DNA of 12,917 nt from Chthoniobacterales bacterium. GTDB taxonomy: Bacteria > Verrucomicrobiota > Verrucomicrobiia > Chthoniobacterales > UBA10450. Below the pieces are notes generated by a model. The model made no database searches. It was not told where the DNA came from and worked only from the letters and a program-made list of their open reading frames with translations. Every line of letters starts with the position of its first letter. Positions within the stretch are counted from its first letter, which is position 1. A program made the translations under genes and the position numbers. Shown in pieces: positions 1 to 5,601 of this stretch. The stretch spans positions 1-12,917 of the forward strand of contig JACCXA010000177.1 of assembly GCA_013697365.1 (NCBI GenBank), written 5' to 3'.

Positions 1-225
1 ATTGATAACTGCGCCTGCGCCCGCTGAGACGCTGAGCGCCCAGAGAAAATCGCCCGTGCACGCGCCGAGGCCCACGCGCCAGGCCGCCCAAAAACCGCCA
101 CCCTCCGCCTGCGGCAGCAGCCCGCGCCGGATCATCTCGGCGTTGACGGGCCCCGGGGGCCAGGCGACCGACCAGCCGAGGATGAGCCCGTTGACGAGGG
201 TCGAGGTGGTGAAGGCGGCGTCCAT
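1..225 (-). CDS. LysE family translocator, N-terminal part (truncated by window edge)
   Basis: The first 75 codons of a minus-strand gene are present; the rest lies beyond the left edge. The translation begins MDAAFTTSTLVNG and continues into a hydrophobic segment ending GWSVAWPPGPVNAEMIRRG. The PPGPVN element after a first membrane helix is the hallmark of the LysE/RhtB family of inner-membrane exporters of amino acids and related small molecules. A second hydrophobic helix (about residues 49-75, FWAAWRVGLGACTGDFLWAL) follows and is cut by the edge. The ATG at 225 fits the usual family N-terminus; the frame stays open upstream without a better start, and no Shine-Dalgarno is visible. It is transcribed divergently from the OmpH-like gene, with a palindrome between them. 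The family call is fairly sure; the substrate cannot be told. Confidence 0.8.
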   Translation of the reverse strand, partial: MDAAFTTSTLVNGLILGWSVAWPPGPVNAEMIRRGLLPQAEGGGFWAAWRVGLGACTGDFLWALSVSAGAGAVIN

Positions 226-250
226 TTCGCGTGGGGCGTATTGTTGATCT

Positions 251-272
251 GGCGCATGGCTAGCCTTGCGCC
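251..272. promoter_or_regulatory. 22-bp near-perfect palindrome in the divergent LysE/ompH promoter region
   Basis: GGCGCA-T-GGCTAGCC-T-TGCGCC reads as its own reverse complement except for one T/T pair in each half. It lies 26 bp upstream of the LysE-family start and 60 bp upstream of the ompH-like start, a normal place for a dimeric repressor or activator site that serves both genes. No regulator gene is visible here, so the operator role is inferred. Confidence 0.4.
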
Positions 273-331
273 GGCTCATTGATCAGCTAAGAAGTCCCCT
301 GCTCAATTTCATTTCTGCCCTTCCGTTCCAT

Positions 332-1012
332 ATGAAAAACTTACTCTTCGCGGCGCTCGCCTTCACAATCGCTCTTCCTGGCGCCGCTTTCGCCCAGGAC
401 AATAAAGTCGGCATGCTCGACATGGACCGTATCTTCAAGGAACACCCCAAGACGAAAGAGGCGGAGGTCAAGTTCAACGAAAGCAAAAACGTTGCGAAGA
501 AGGAGTTCGATGACAAAGCGGACGCTTATAAAAAAGCGCTCGATGACATCAACAAGATCAAATTGCAGCTCGATGCGCCTGCTCTGAGCGCCGAAGCCAA
601 GGCCACCAAAGGAAAAGAGCGGGACGAAAAGATCGCGGGCATCCAGACGATGGAGCGCGACATCAACGCTTTTCGCCAGACCCGTGAACAGCAATTCCAG
701 CAGGAAGTTCAGAAGGTGCGCGAAGAAATCCTGAACGAAATTACCGAGATAGTGATGGAACGCGTGAAGGCAAAGGATCTCGATTACGTCTTCGATAAAT
801 CCGGTGCGAGCATGAACGGCCTTTCGCCGATTCTCTATGCGCGGGAAAATTACGACTTCACTTCTGAAGTGATCACGGCACTCCCCAAGGGAGCCCGCGC
901 GACCACTGCCACCGCCACACCGGCGAAAGCAGCGGCCTCCAGCCCGACGGCTTCGTCACCGGCGAAAGCGGCCTCCAGCCCAGCCGCGTCACCAGCCAAG
1001 CCGAAGCCGTAA
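332..1012 (+). CDS. OmpH/Skp family periplasmic chaperone with Pro/Ala/Lys-rich tail
   Basis: The product of 226 residues is a Skp/OmpH-like chaperone, a family that binds unfolded outer-membrane proteins in the periplasm and hands them to the assembly machinery. A signal peptide (MKNLLFAALAFTIALPGAAFA, cleavage about residue 21) is followed by the family's opening KVGMLDMDRIFKEHPKTKEAE (25-45), then long charged helices of coiled-coil character (about 45-145), and a closing YDFTSEVITALPKG typical of the C-terminal strand region. Residues 189-226 form an unusual low-complexity tail rich in Ala, Ser, Pro and Lys, built partly on a 13-residue repeat. I chose the ATG at 332 because it starts directly at the signal peptide; the frame is open upstream to 266, but that would put 22 non-signal residues in front. 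No Shine-Dalgarno is seen. A strong terminator follows, so it is probably transcribed alone. Confidence 0.88.
   Translation: MKNLLFAALAFTIALPGAAFAQDNKVGMLDMDRIFKEHPKTKEAEVKFNESKNVAKKEFDDKADAYKKALDDINKIKLQLDAPALSAEAKATKGKERDEKIAGIQTMERDINAFRQTREQQFQQEVQKVREEILNEITEIVMERVKAKDLDYVFDKSGASMNGLSPILYARENYDFTSEVITALPKGARATTATATPAKAAASSPTASSPAKAASSPAASPAKPKP
918..981 (+). repeat. In-frame direct repeat encoding the Ala/Ser/Pro tail of the OmpH-like protein
   Basis: Positions 918-945 and 957-981 are near-identical copies (CACCGGCGAAAGC, an extra AGC in the first copy only, then GGCCTCCAGCCC), offset by 39 nt, which is 13 codons. They encode the PAKAA(A)SSP units of the tail and suggest slippage expansion. 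Confidence 0.7.
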
Positions 1013-1041
1013 GCTGCGGCGTGAGTCGTTAGGCTGAAGAC

Positions 1042-1066
1042 GTCAGAGCGTCTCGCTTCTCCTGAC
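1042..1066 (+). repeat. Bulged hairpin downstream of ompH
   Basis: GTCAG-AGCG pairs with CGCT and CTGAC around a TCT loop, with a four-base bulge (TCTC) in the right arm. It follows a 17-base motif at 1024-1040 that recurs at 6950-6966, and precedes the strong terminator. Its role is unknown. Confidence 0.35.
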
Positions 1067-1075
1067 TGATTACTC

Positions 1076-1100
1076 GGAAGACGGGTTCGTCTTCCTTTTT
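1076..1100 (+). terminator. Rho-independent terminator after ompH-like gene
   Basis: GGAAGACG and CGTCTTCC form a perfect 8-bp stem around a GGTT loop, followed at once by five T. It lies 63 bp after the ompH-like stop codon and separates that gene from the MBOAT cluster. Confidence 0.85.
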
Positions 1101-1129
1101 CTGCGCGGGTTTATGCTTGTCGCAACGAC

Positions 1130-1152
1130 GCGCTTTCGCTTAACGAAAGCGC
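1130..1152 (+). promoter_or_regulatory. 9-bp perfect hairpin directly upstream of the MBOAT start codon
   Basis: GCGCTTTCG and CGAAAGCGC pair perfectly around a CTTAA loop. The stem ends six bases before the ATG at 1159, where a ribosome binding site would lie. There is no T tract, so it is not a classic terminator. It could mask translation initiation or be a protein-binding palindrome; the function is inferred from position only. Confidence 0.45.
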
Positions 1153-1158
1153 CTCGGG

Positions 1159-2580
1159 ATGCTTTTCAATTCGCTGACGTTCGTCGTTTTCTTCGCGGTT
1201 GTCGTGAGCGCGTATTGGACAATGCGCTCGTGGGAAGCACGGAAGAATCTGCTCCTGGTCGCGAGCTACCTTTTCTACGGCGCCTGGAATCCGCCGTTTG
1301 CTGCCCTGCTCTTTGCCACGACCGCGCTCGACTTCTATCTCGGTCGCAAGATGGGGAAGGAGAAGCGTCCGGACGCGCGCAAGGTCTGGCTCGTCGTCAG
1401 CGTGGCGGTGAACCTGAGCATGCTCGGGTTCTTTAAGTATGGGAACTTCCTGCTCGAGAATTTCCAGTGGGTCCTGGCCCGCGGCGGCATCATGTACAAG
1501 CCGCCGCATCTCGACGTCTTCCTGCCGATCGGCATTTCGTTCTACACCTTCCACTCCCTCTCCTACACGCTCGATATCTATCGCGGCGTGATGCAACCGA
1601 CACGGTCGCTGCGCGATTTCACGCTCGCGGTCTCGTTTTTTCCGCAATTGGTCGCGGGCCCGATCGTGCGCGCAGGGGATTTCCTCCCGCAACTCGATGC
1701 TCCACCCAAACCGCAGAAAGGCCGCTTCCTCTGGGGCCTTCTGCTCATGACGCTCGGCCTCTTCGAAAAAGTGGTGCTGGCGGACACGATGTTGAGCGGA
1801 TCGGCCGATCGCGTCTTCGGACATGCTGGGCCATTAGTCGCAATCGACTCCTGGCTCGGCGTGATGGCGTTCGCGGGCCAGATCTTCTTCGACTTCGCCG
1901 GCTATTCGATCTGCGCGATTGGCGCCGCGTTGTGCCTCGGTTTTCATTTGAAGGACAACTTCCGTTTCCCATATGCCGCCGTCGGCTTCTCCGATTTCTG
2001 GCGGCGCTGGCATATCTCGCTCTCCACCTTCCTGCGCGACTACCTCTACATTCCACTCGGCGGAAATCGTCGCGGCGCCGCGCGCGCCATGATCAATCTC
2101 ATCATCGTGATGTTCATCGGCGGGCTCTGGCACGGCGCGGCCTGGACGTTTGTTGTCTGGGGTTTGCTCCACGGTTCCTATCTCGCGATCGAACGACTTC
2201 TGAAGGTGTTCGTGAAGCCGGGCGCCTGGCTCGAAAGCTTCGGCCTGCAGCTGCTGATCAGCGCAGTGACTTACGCCGCCGTCTGCTTCGCGTGGGTCTT
2301 TTTTCGCGCTTCGGATTTCAACGTCGCTACGCGACTACTCACGGGAATGTTTGGCGGTCACGCGAACGGCGAAGCCATTCTTTCCACGCGCGAGATGCTG
2401 CAGGTAGCGATCGTGACCGCCTGCATGCTCGCAGCCCATTGGGCGCTCCGCGAAACGTCGATCGAAGTCGCCGTCGCGCGGCTTCCGCGTTGGGCGGTGA
2501 CCTGCGCGTGGGCCTTCATGGCTGGCGCGATCATCCTCACGCAGGGCAACAGCAATGCATTCATCTACTTCCAATTTTGA
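1159..2580 (+). CDS. MBOAT family O-acyltransferase, AlgI-like (polysaccharide or peptidoglycan O-acetylation)
   Basis: This 473-residue polytopic protein has the length and motifs of AlgI-type membrane-bound O-acyltransferases, which take acetyl groups from a cytoplasmic donor and pass them across the inner membrane to an SGNH partner. The family start MLFNSLTFVVFF is intact. FYTFHSLSYTLDIYRG lies at 128-143, the core block FSDFWRRWHISLSTFLRDY at 277-295 with the conserved His at 285, and the catalytic His in GGLWHGAAW at 325. The typical end NAFIYFQF closes the protein. The next gene starts inside its last nine codons (26-bp overlap), which suggests translational coupling with an SGNH-type partner, as for AlgI with AlgJ/AlgX. 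A strong hairpin sits just before the start and no Shine-Dalgarno is seen. The family call is secure; whether the acceptor is an exopolysaccharide or peptidoglycan is unknown. Confidence 0.93.
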   Translation: MLFNSLTFVVFFAVVVSAYWTMRSWEARKNLLLVASYLFYGAWNPPFAALLFATTALDFYLGRKMGKEKRPDARKVWLVVSVAVNLSMLGFFKYGNFLLENFQWVLARGGIMYKPPHLDVFLPIGISFYTFHSLSYTLDIYRGVMQPTRSLRDFTLAVSFFPQLVAGPIVRAGDFLPQLDAPPKPQKGRFLWGLLLMTLGLFEKVVLADTMLSGSADRVFGHAGPLVAIDSWLGVMAFAGQIFFDFAGYSICAIGAALCLGFHLKDNFRFPYAAVGFSDFWRRWHISLSTFLRDYLYIPLGGNRRGAARAMINLIIVMFIGGLWHGAAWTFVVWGLLHGSYLAIERLLKVFVKPGAWLESFGLQLLISAVTYAAVCFAWVFFRASDFNVATRLLTGMFGGHANGEAILSTREMLQVAIVTACMLAAHWALRETSIEVAVARLPRWAVTCAWAFMAGAIILTQGNSNAFIYFQF

Positions 2581-3625
2581 GCGGGTAATTCCTGAGCTGC
2601 CGTGGCGCGGGATCACGGTGGTCGTGGTGGTGACGGTCTGCATCGCCGCGGCCGCGTGGGAGGTTCGTTGCCGTGGTGTCGGCTACGGACCGACGCTGAA
2701 CGACACGGAAGATCTTTGGGCAGAAGCGCGGCGTCGTGTCGAGCCAGAGTCCGTCGTGATCATCGGCGACTCGCGCGCATGGTTCGATTGCGATCTCGAT
2801 GAGCTGGAGCGCGGCCTGGGCAAACGTCCTGTCCAGCTCGCGCAGGCGGGCAGTTGCGCTTATCCCATCCTGGAAAATCTCGCCGACGACAAACGCTTCC
2901 ACGGCACCATCATCTGCAGCATGGTCCCCGGGATGTTTTTTGCGCCGGGCGGGCCGCGTTTGGAAACTGCGCGGAATGCGGTGAAGCGCTTTCACGGGCA
3001 AACCTGGGCGCAGCGCGTCAGCCATCATCTTGCCATCCCGCTGGAAAACCATGTCGCCTTCCTGAAAGAGCGCGACCTCACGCTCGAAGCGTTGCTCAAG
3101 CAATTGCCCCTGCCGAACCGGACGGGAGCGCTCGTGCCACCACGGCCTCCGCCTTACTTTCAGACGATCGACCGCGAACGTCGCGCGCGCATGATCGAGA
3201 GCGCGGCGCATCCCGGACGATTGCAGACGCAGATCCAAAACGGCTGGCGACGGCTCTGCGCGCCGCCCCCACCTCCGCGGCACGTCCCGAAAGAGGTGGT
3301 CGCGGCGCAGGTGGGCGAAGCGGTCGAGAAACGTTTTCGCGACACGACCGCGGCCGTGGAAAAATTGCGCACTCGAGGCGGCCGGATCGTTTTCGTGCGG
3401 TTCCCGTTTAGCGGCGAATTGAAAGAGATCGAAGACAGAGTCACGCCGCGCACCGGCATTTGGGATCGTCTCCTTCGCGACACCGCGGCGCCTGGAATTT
3501 ACTTCGAGGATTTTCCGGAGCTGGCCGGCTTCCAGTGTCCGGAGTGGTCGCACTTGTCTGCGGGCGATTCGGTAGAGTTCTCGAAACGCCTCGTCCCGCA
3601 TCTGCGCGCGGCCCTTACGCTGTAA
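2555..3625 (+). CDS. Membrane-anchored SGNH/GDSL-like protein, probable O-acetyltransferase partner of the MBOAT (copy 1)
   Basis: The product has 356 residues: a short cytoplasmic start, one N-terminal membrane helix (about 19-36) and a periplasmic domain. Residues 67-74 (VVIIGDSR) form SGNH block I with the likely nucleophile Ser73. Near the C-terminus CPEWSHLSAGDS carries a candidate catalytic His333, with Glu330 where DxxH families have Asp. FRDTTAAVEKLRTRGGRIVFVRFP (261-284) resembles the late strand-helix block of SGNH proteins such as AlgX/DltD. A proline run lies at 237-241. The start overlaps the MBOAT gene by 26 bp and is supported by the second copy, where base changes over the first codons are mostly silent in this frame. 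It is inferred to transfer acetyl groups to a periplasmic glycan. The SGNH fold is likely; the exact activity is unproven. Confidence 0.75.
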   Translation: MHSSTSNFERVIPELPWRGITVVVVVTVCIAAAAWEVRCRGVGYGPTLNDTEDLWAEARRRVEPESVVIIGDSRAWFDCDLDELERGLGKRPVQLAQAGSCAYPILENLADDKRFHGTIICSMVPGMFFAPGGPRLETARNAVKRFHGQTWAQRVSHHLAIPLENHVAFLKERDLTLEALLKQLPLPNRTGALVPPRPPPYFQTIDRERRARMIESAAHPGRLQTQIQNGWRRLCAPPPPPRHVPKEVVAAQVGEAVEKRFRDTTAAVEKLRTRGGRIVFVRFPFSGELKEIEDRVTPRTGIWDRLLRDTAAPGIYFEDFPELAGFQCPEWSHLSAGDSVEFSKRLVPHLRAALTL

Positions 3626-3666
3626 CTCCCTGCTCACCTATCAGCGCAGCACGCCAAGCGACCGCA

Positions 3667-4761
3667 ATGCATTCGTCGACCTCCAGTTTTGAGCGTCCAA
3701 TCCCCGCGCTGCCCTGGCGCGGCATCGCGGTCACTGTTGCGATCATCGTCTGCCTCGCGGCGGCGGCTTGGGAGATCTACTGCCGAGAGATCAGATACGC
3801 GCCGACCCTGAACGATACGGGAGACCTTTGGGCGCAGGTGCGTCGCGACGTCCAGCCGGAATCGGTCGTAATCGTGGGAGATTCGCGACCGCTCTTCGAT
3901 CTCGATCTGAACGAACTCGAACAGGCACTAGGCAAGCGCCCGGTCCAGCTCGCGCTCGCCGGGAGTTGCGCCTACCCCATCCTGGCTGACCTCGCGAACG
4001 AGGATCGCTTTCACGGCACTCTCATCGTGAGCATTGTTCCCGGCATGTTTTTCGCGCCCGGCGGGCCGCTGCTCGAGACATCGGAAAAAGCCCTGCAACG
4101 TTACCGCGAGCAGACCTGGGCGCAGCGTGCCAGCCATCACCTGGGTATGTTCCTCGAGCATCAGGTTGCCTTCTTGAAACAGGAAGATCTCACGCTCGAT
4201 CGGCTCCTGAATAAATTACCTATTCCCAATCGCCCGCAGGCGCAGGTGCCGCCGACGTTGCCGCCATATTTTCAATGGGTTGATCCCGATCGCCGCGTGC
4301 GGATGACCGAGCAATGCGCGCAGCCCGGCGAACTGCAGAGCCGAGTGCAACAGATCTGGCCGCCGCTCTTCACTCCACCACCTCCGCCCAGCTATGTTCC
4401 GCGCGAAGTCTTTGCGGAGCAGATGGGGAAAGCGGTGGAAGCGCGGTTTCGAGATACCGCCGCTGCCGTCGAGAAACTTCGCGCGCGCGGCGGCAAGATC
4501 GTCTTCGTTCGCTTTCCGGTGACTGGCGAACTCAAGGCGCTCGAGGATCGATTGAATCCACGCAGCCGGGAGTGGGACCGTCTTCTCAAGGAAACGGCCG
4601 CGCCCGGAATTTATTTCGAAGATTTCCCGGAGCTCGCAGGCTTCAACTGCCCCGAGTGGTCGCATTTGTCCGCAGGCGACTCGGTCGAGTTCACGAAGCG
4701 CCTCGTGCCTCATCTACGCAATGCGCTGCAGCTAAACGCAGTCGCGGGTAGATCGCCGTAG
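3667..4761 (+). CDS. Membrane-anchored SGNH/GDSL-like protein, tandem paralogue (copy 2)
   Basis: This 364-residue protein aligns to copy 1 without a gap over 356 residues; I count 72 identities in the first 100. It keeps the N-terminal helix (19-36), GDSR with Ser73, the proline run, and CPEWSHLSAGDSVEF with His333. It ends with an eight-residue extension (NAVAGRSP). It begins 41 bp after copy 1. The ATG at 3667 matches the copy 1 start exactly; the frame is open further upstream to 3460, but that part overlaps copy 1 in another frame and is not coding. The segment around the start also preserves, in another frame, a decayed version of the MBOAT 3' end, so the duplicated unit included the overlap. 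It may have a second acceptor or acetylation pattern while sharing one MBOAT. No separate promoter is seen. Confidence 0.77.
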   Translation: MHSSTSSFERPIPALPWRGIAVTVAIIVCLAAAAWEIYCREIRYAPTLNDTGDLWAQVRRDVQPESVVIVGDSRPLFDLDLNELEQALGKRPVQLALAGSCAYPILADLANEDRFHGTLIVSIVPGMFFAPGGPLLETSEKALQRYREQTWAQRASHHLGMFLEHQVAFLKQEDLTLDRLLNKLPIPNRPQAQVPPTLPPYFQWVDPDRRVRMTEQCAQPGELQSRVQQIWPPLFTPPPPPSYVPREVFAEQMGKAVEARFRDTAAAVEKLRARGGKIVFVRFPVTGELKALEDRLNPRSREWDRLLKETAAPGIYFEDFPELAGFNCPEWSHLSAGDSVEFTKRLVPHLRNALQLNAVAGRSP

Positions 4762-4838
4762 CACCTCGGTGTAGAGCGTCGAACACCACCTGTTCATCCA
4801 ATATCGCTACCGCGCCACGAGTCGGAGTCTCTGACGCA

Positions 4839-4876
4839 TTGACATTGCGCCAGCATGGACGGTATCCTGTCCAGCA
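4839..4876 (+). promoter_or_regulatory. Promoter and operator-like palindrome of the toxin-antitoxin cassette
   Basis: A perfect -35 box TTGACA (4839-4844) and a -10 box TATCCT (4863-4868) are separated by 18 bp. The inverted repeat TGGAC-N8-GTCCA (4856-4873) covers the -10 box. The antitoxin ATG follows at 4877, so the transcript would be leaderless or nearly so. YefM-type antitoxins repress their own promoter through such palindromes, so this is the likely autoregulatory operator. The upstream stretch 4762-4838 shows nothing recognisable. Confidence 0.6.
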
Positions 4877-5134
4877 ATGAAGTCGATCACGTACACAGCG
4901 GCACGCGAGAACCTTGCGTCGACAATCAACCGCGTGTGTGAAGACCATGCGCCCGTGGTGATCACACGAAATCGTGACCAGTCAGTTGTGATGCTCTCGC
5001 TCGCCGAGTATGAATCCCTTGAGGAAACAGCGCACTTGTTGCGGTCGCCGGAAAATGCAAAGCGGCTCTTGCGGTCGATCGAGTCATTGGAAAGCGGCAA
5101 AGGTGTCCGCAAGAAGCTAAAGCTGGAGGCGTGA
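4877..5134 (+). CDS. yefM: YefM/Phd family antitoxin
   Basis: The 85-residue product matches YefM along its whole length: ITYTAARENLASTINRVCED (4-23) is the DNA-binding and dimerisation half, HAPVVITR and SVVMLSLAEYESLEETAHLL follow, and the C-terminal LRSPENAKRLLRSIESLESG is the toxin-wrapping helix. YefM neutralises the ribosome-dependent endoribonuclease YoeB and represses the operon. It overlaps the toxin start by four bases (GTGA), the usual coupling. Its own promoter and palindrome lie immediately upstream. The antitoxin looks intact while its toxin is frameshifted, so it may now be an orphan repressor. The cassette sits between SGNH copy 2 and the stump of a third copy and has probably been inserted. 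Confidence 0.93.
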   Translation: MKSITYTAARENLASTINRVCEDHAPVVITRNRDQSVVMLSLAEYESLEETAHLLRSPENAKRLLRSIESLESGKGVRKKLKLEA

Positions 5135-5390
5135 ATCTTGTCTTCTCGCCGGACGCTTGGGATGAATATCTCTATTGGCAGGAAACAGATCCGCAGGCAC
5201 TCAAACGCATTCACCAGCTCATTAAAGACATGCTGCGCGATCCGTATTGCGGCATCGGAAAACCTGAGCCGCTGAAGCATGCGCTTCAGGGGTATTGGTC
5301 GCGCCGTATCACCGGCAACACAGGATCGTTTATCGCGTTTCCGGTGACGAGCTGCGAATGGCGCAGCTGCGCTATCGCTACCGACGCTAA
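5131..5390 (+). pseudogene. yoeB: YoeB family toxin, frameshifted
   Basis: The GTG start overlaps the antitoxin stop. Residues 1-61 are plainly YoeB (SPDAWDEYLYWQETD, GKPEPLKH with Glu46, then YWSRRIT). After codon 61 the reading frame breaks: the open frame gives an unrelated sequence, but the frame entered by restoring one base within 5314-5322 reads HRIVYRVSGDELRMAQLRYR and stops at 5390, exactly the YoeB ending and length. Restored, the site would probably read T-G-E-H-R. The lesion removes catalytic Arg65 and everything after it from the open frame. Even in the restored frame the position of catalytic His83 reads Arg (RYRY instead of RYHY). YoeB cleaves mRNA at the ribosome; this copy is probably inactive. 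A one-base sequencing or assembly error is the main alternative to true decay. Confidence 0.85.
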
Positions 5391-5397
5391 AACGCGA

Positions 5398-5416
5398 GGC
5401 TCGCTTGTTCCGAGCC
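5398..5416 (+). terminator. Hairpin after the toxin gene
   Basis: GGCTCG and CGAGCC form a perfect 6-bp stem around a seven-base loop, eight bases after the toxin stop. There is no T run, so termination is only likely by position. It marks the downstream end of the cassette, just before SGNH-like sequence resumes. Confidence 0.4.
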
Positions 5417-5423
5417 CATGCCA

Positions 5424-5565
5424 GCTGCGGCCAGGATTTCACTTCGAGGATTCTCCTGGGCTGGCGAGCCTCGACTGCCCTGAGGAGTCGCATTTGTCGG
5501 CGGGCGACTCTGTCGAATTTACCAAGCGCCTTGTCCCGCATCTTCGCGCGGCACTTGGGATGTAG
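5424..5565 (+). pseudogene. C-terminal stump of a third SGNH/GDSL paralogue
   Basis: From about 5435 the sequence translates as FHFEDSPGLASLDCPEESHL followed by SAGDSVEFTKRLVPHLRAAL and a TAG stop. This matches the last 40 or so residues of SGNH copies 1 and 2 (FEDFPELAGF-CPEWSHLSAGDSVEF-KRLVPHL). DNA similarity is visible from about 5424. The N-terminal 300 or so codons, including the membrane anchor and GDSR block, are absent; the toxin-antitoxin cassette stands in their place. The conserved Trp before Ser-His is Glu here (CPEESHL), consistent with relaxed constraint. By chance the stump is in frame with the frameshifted toxin, which creates a 144-residue chimeric frame (5131-5565) that I do not regard as a real gene. 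Certainty that this is SGNH-derived is high. Confidence 0.85.
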
Positions 5566-5578
5566 ATGTGCTAAGGGA

Positions 5579-5600
5579 AGGCGCGCTCATTTTAGCGCCT
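5579..5600 (+). other. Small hairpin just before the GH25 start codon
   Basis: AGGCGC and GCGCCT pair around a ten-base loop and end one base before the ATG at 5602. No T tract follows. It may limit translation of the GH25 gene or end transcripts from upstream; the evidence is position only. Confidence 0.3.
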
Positions 5601-5601
5601 C

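Noticed and set aside
1467..2588. Plus-strand open frame of 373 codons inside the MBOAT gene
   Set aside because: It is full of Arg and shows no domain, while the other frame encodes a complete MBOAT protein.
2561..3637. Long minus-strand open frame (358 codons) antisense to SGNH copy 1
   Set aside because: It is Arg-rich with no recognisable domain and mirrors a real gene; it is an antisense shadow produced by GC-rich codon use.
3460..3666. 69-codon N-terminal extension of SGNH copy 2
   Set aside because: It overlaps the coding end of copy 1 in another frame and has no counterpart in copy 1; the ATG at 3667 matches the copy 1 start.
4762..4838. Remains of the 5' part of the third SGNH copy
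   Set aside because: I compared it with the regions before copies 1 and 2 and saw no convincing match.
5131..5565. A single 144-residue toxin-like protein
   Set aside because: Only residues 1-61 are YoeB and only the last 40 or so are SGNH-like; the frame between is out of register, so this is two broken genes joined by chance.
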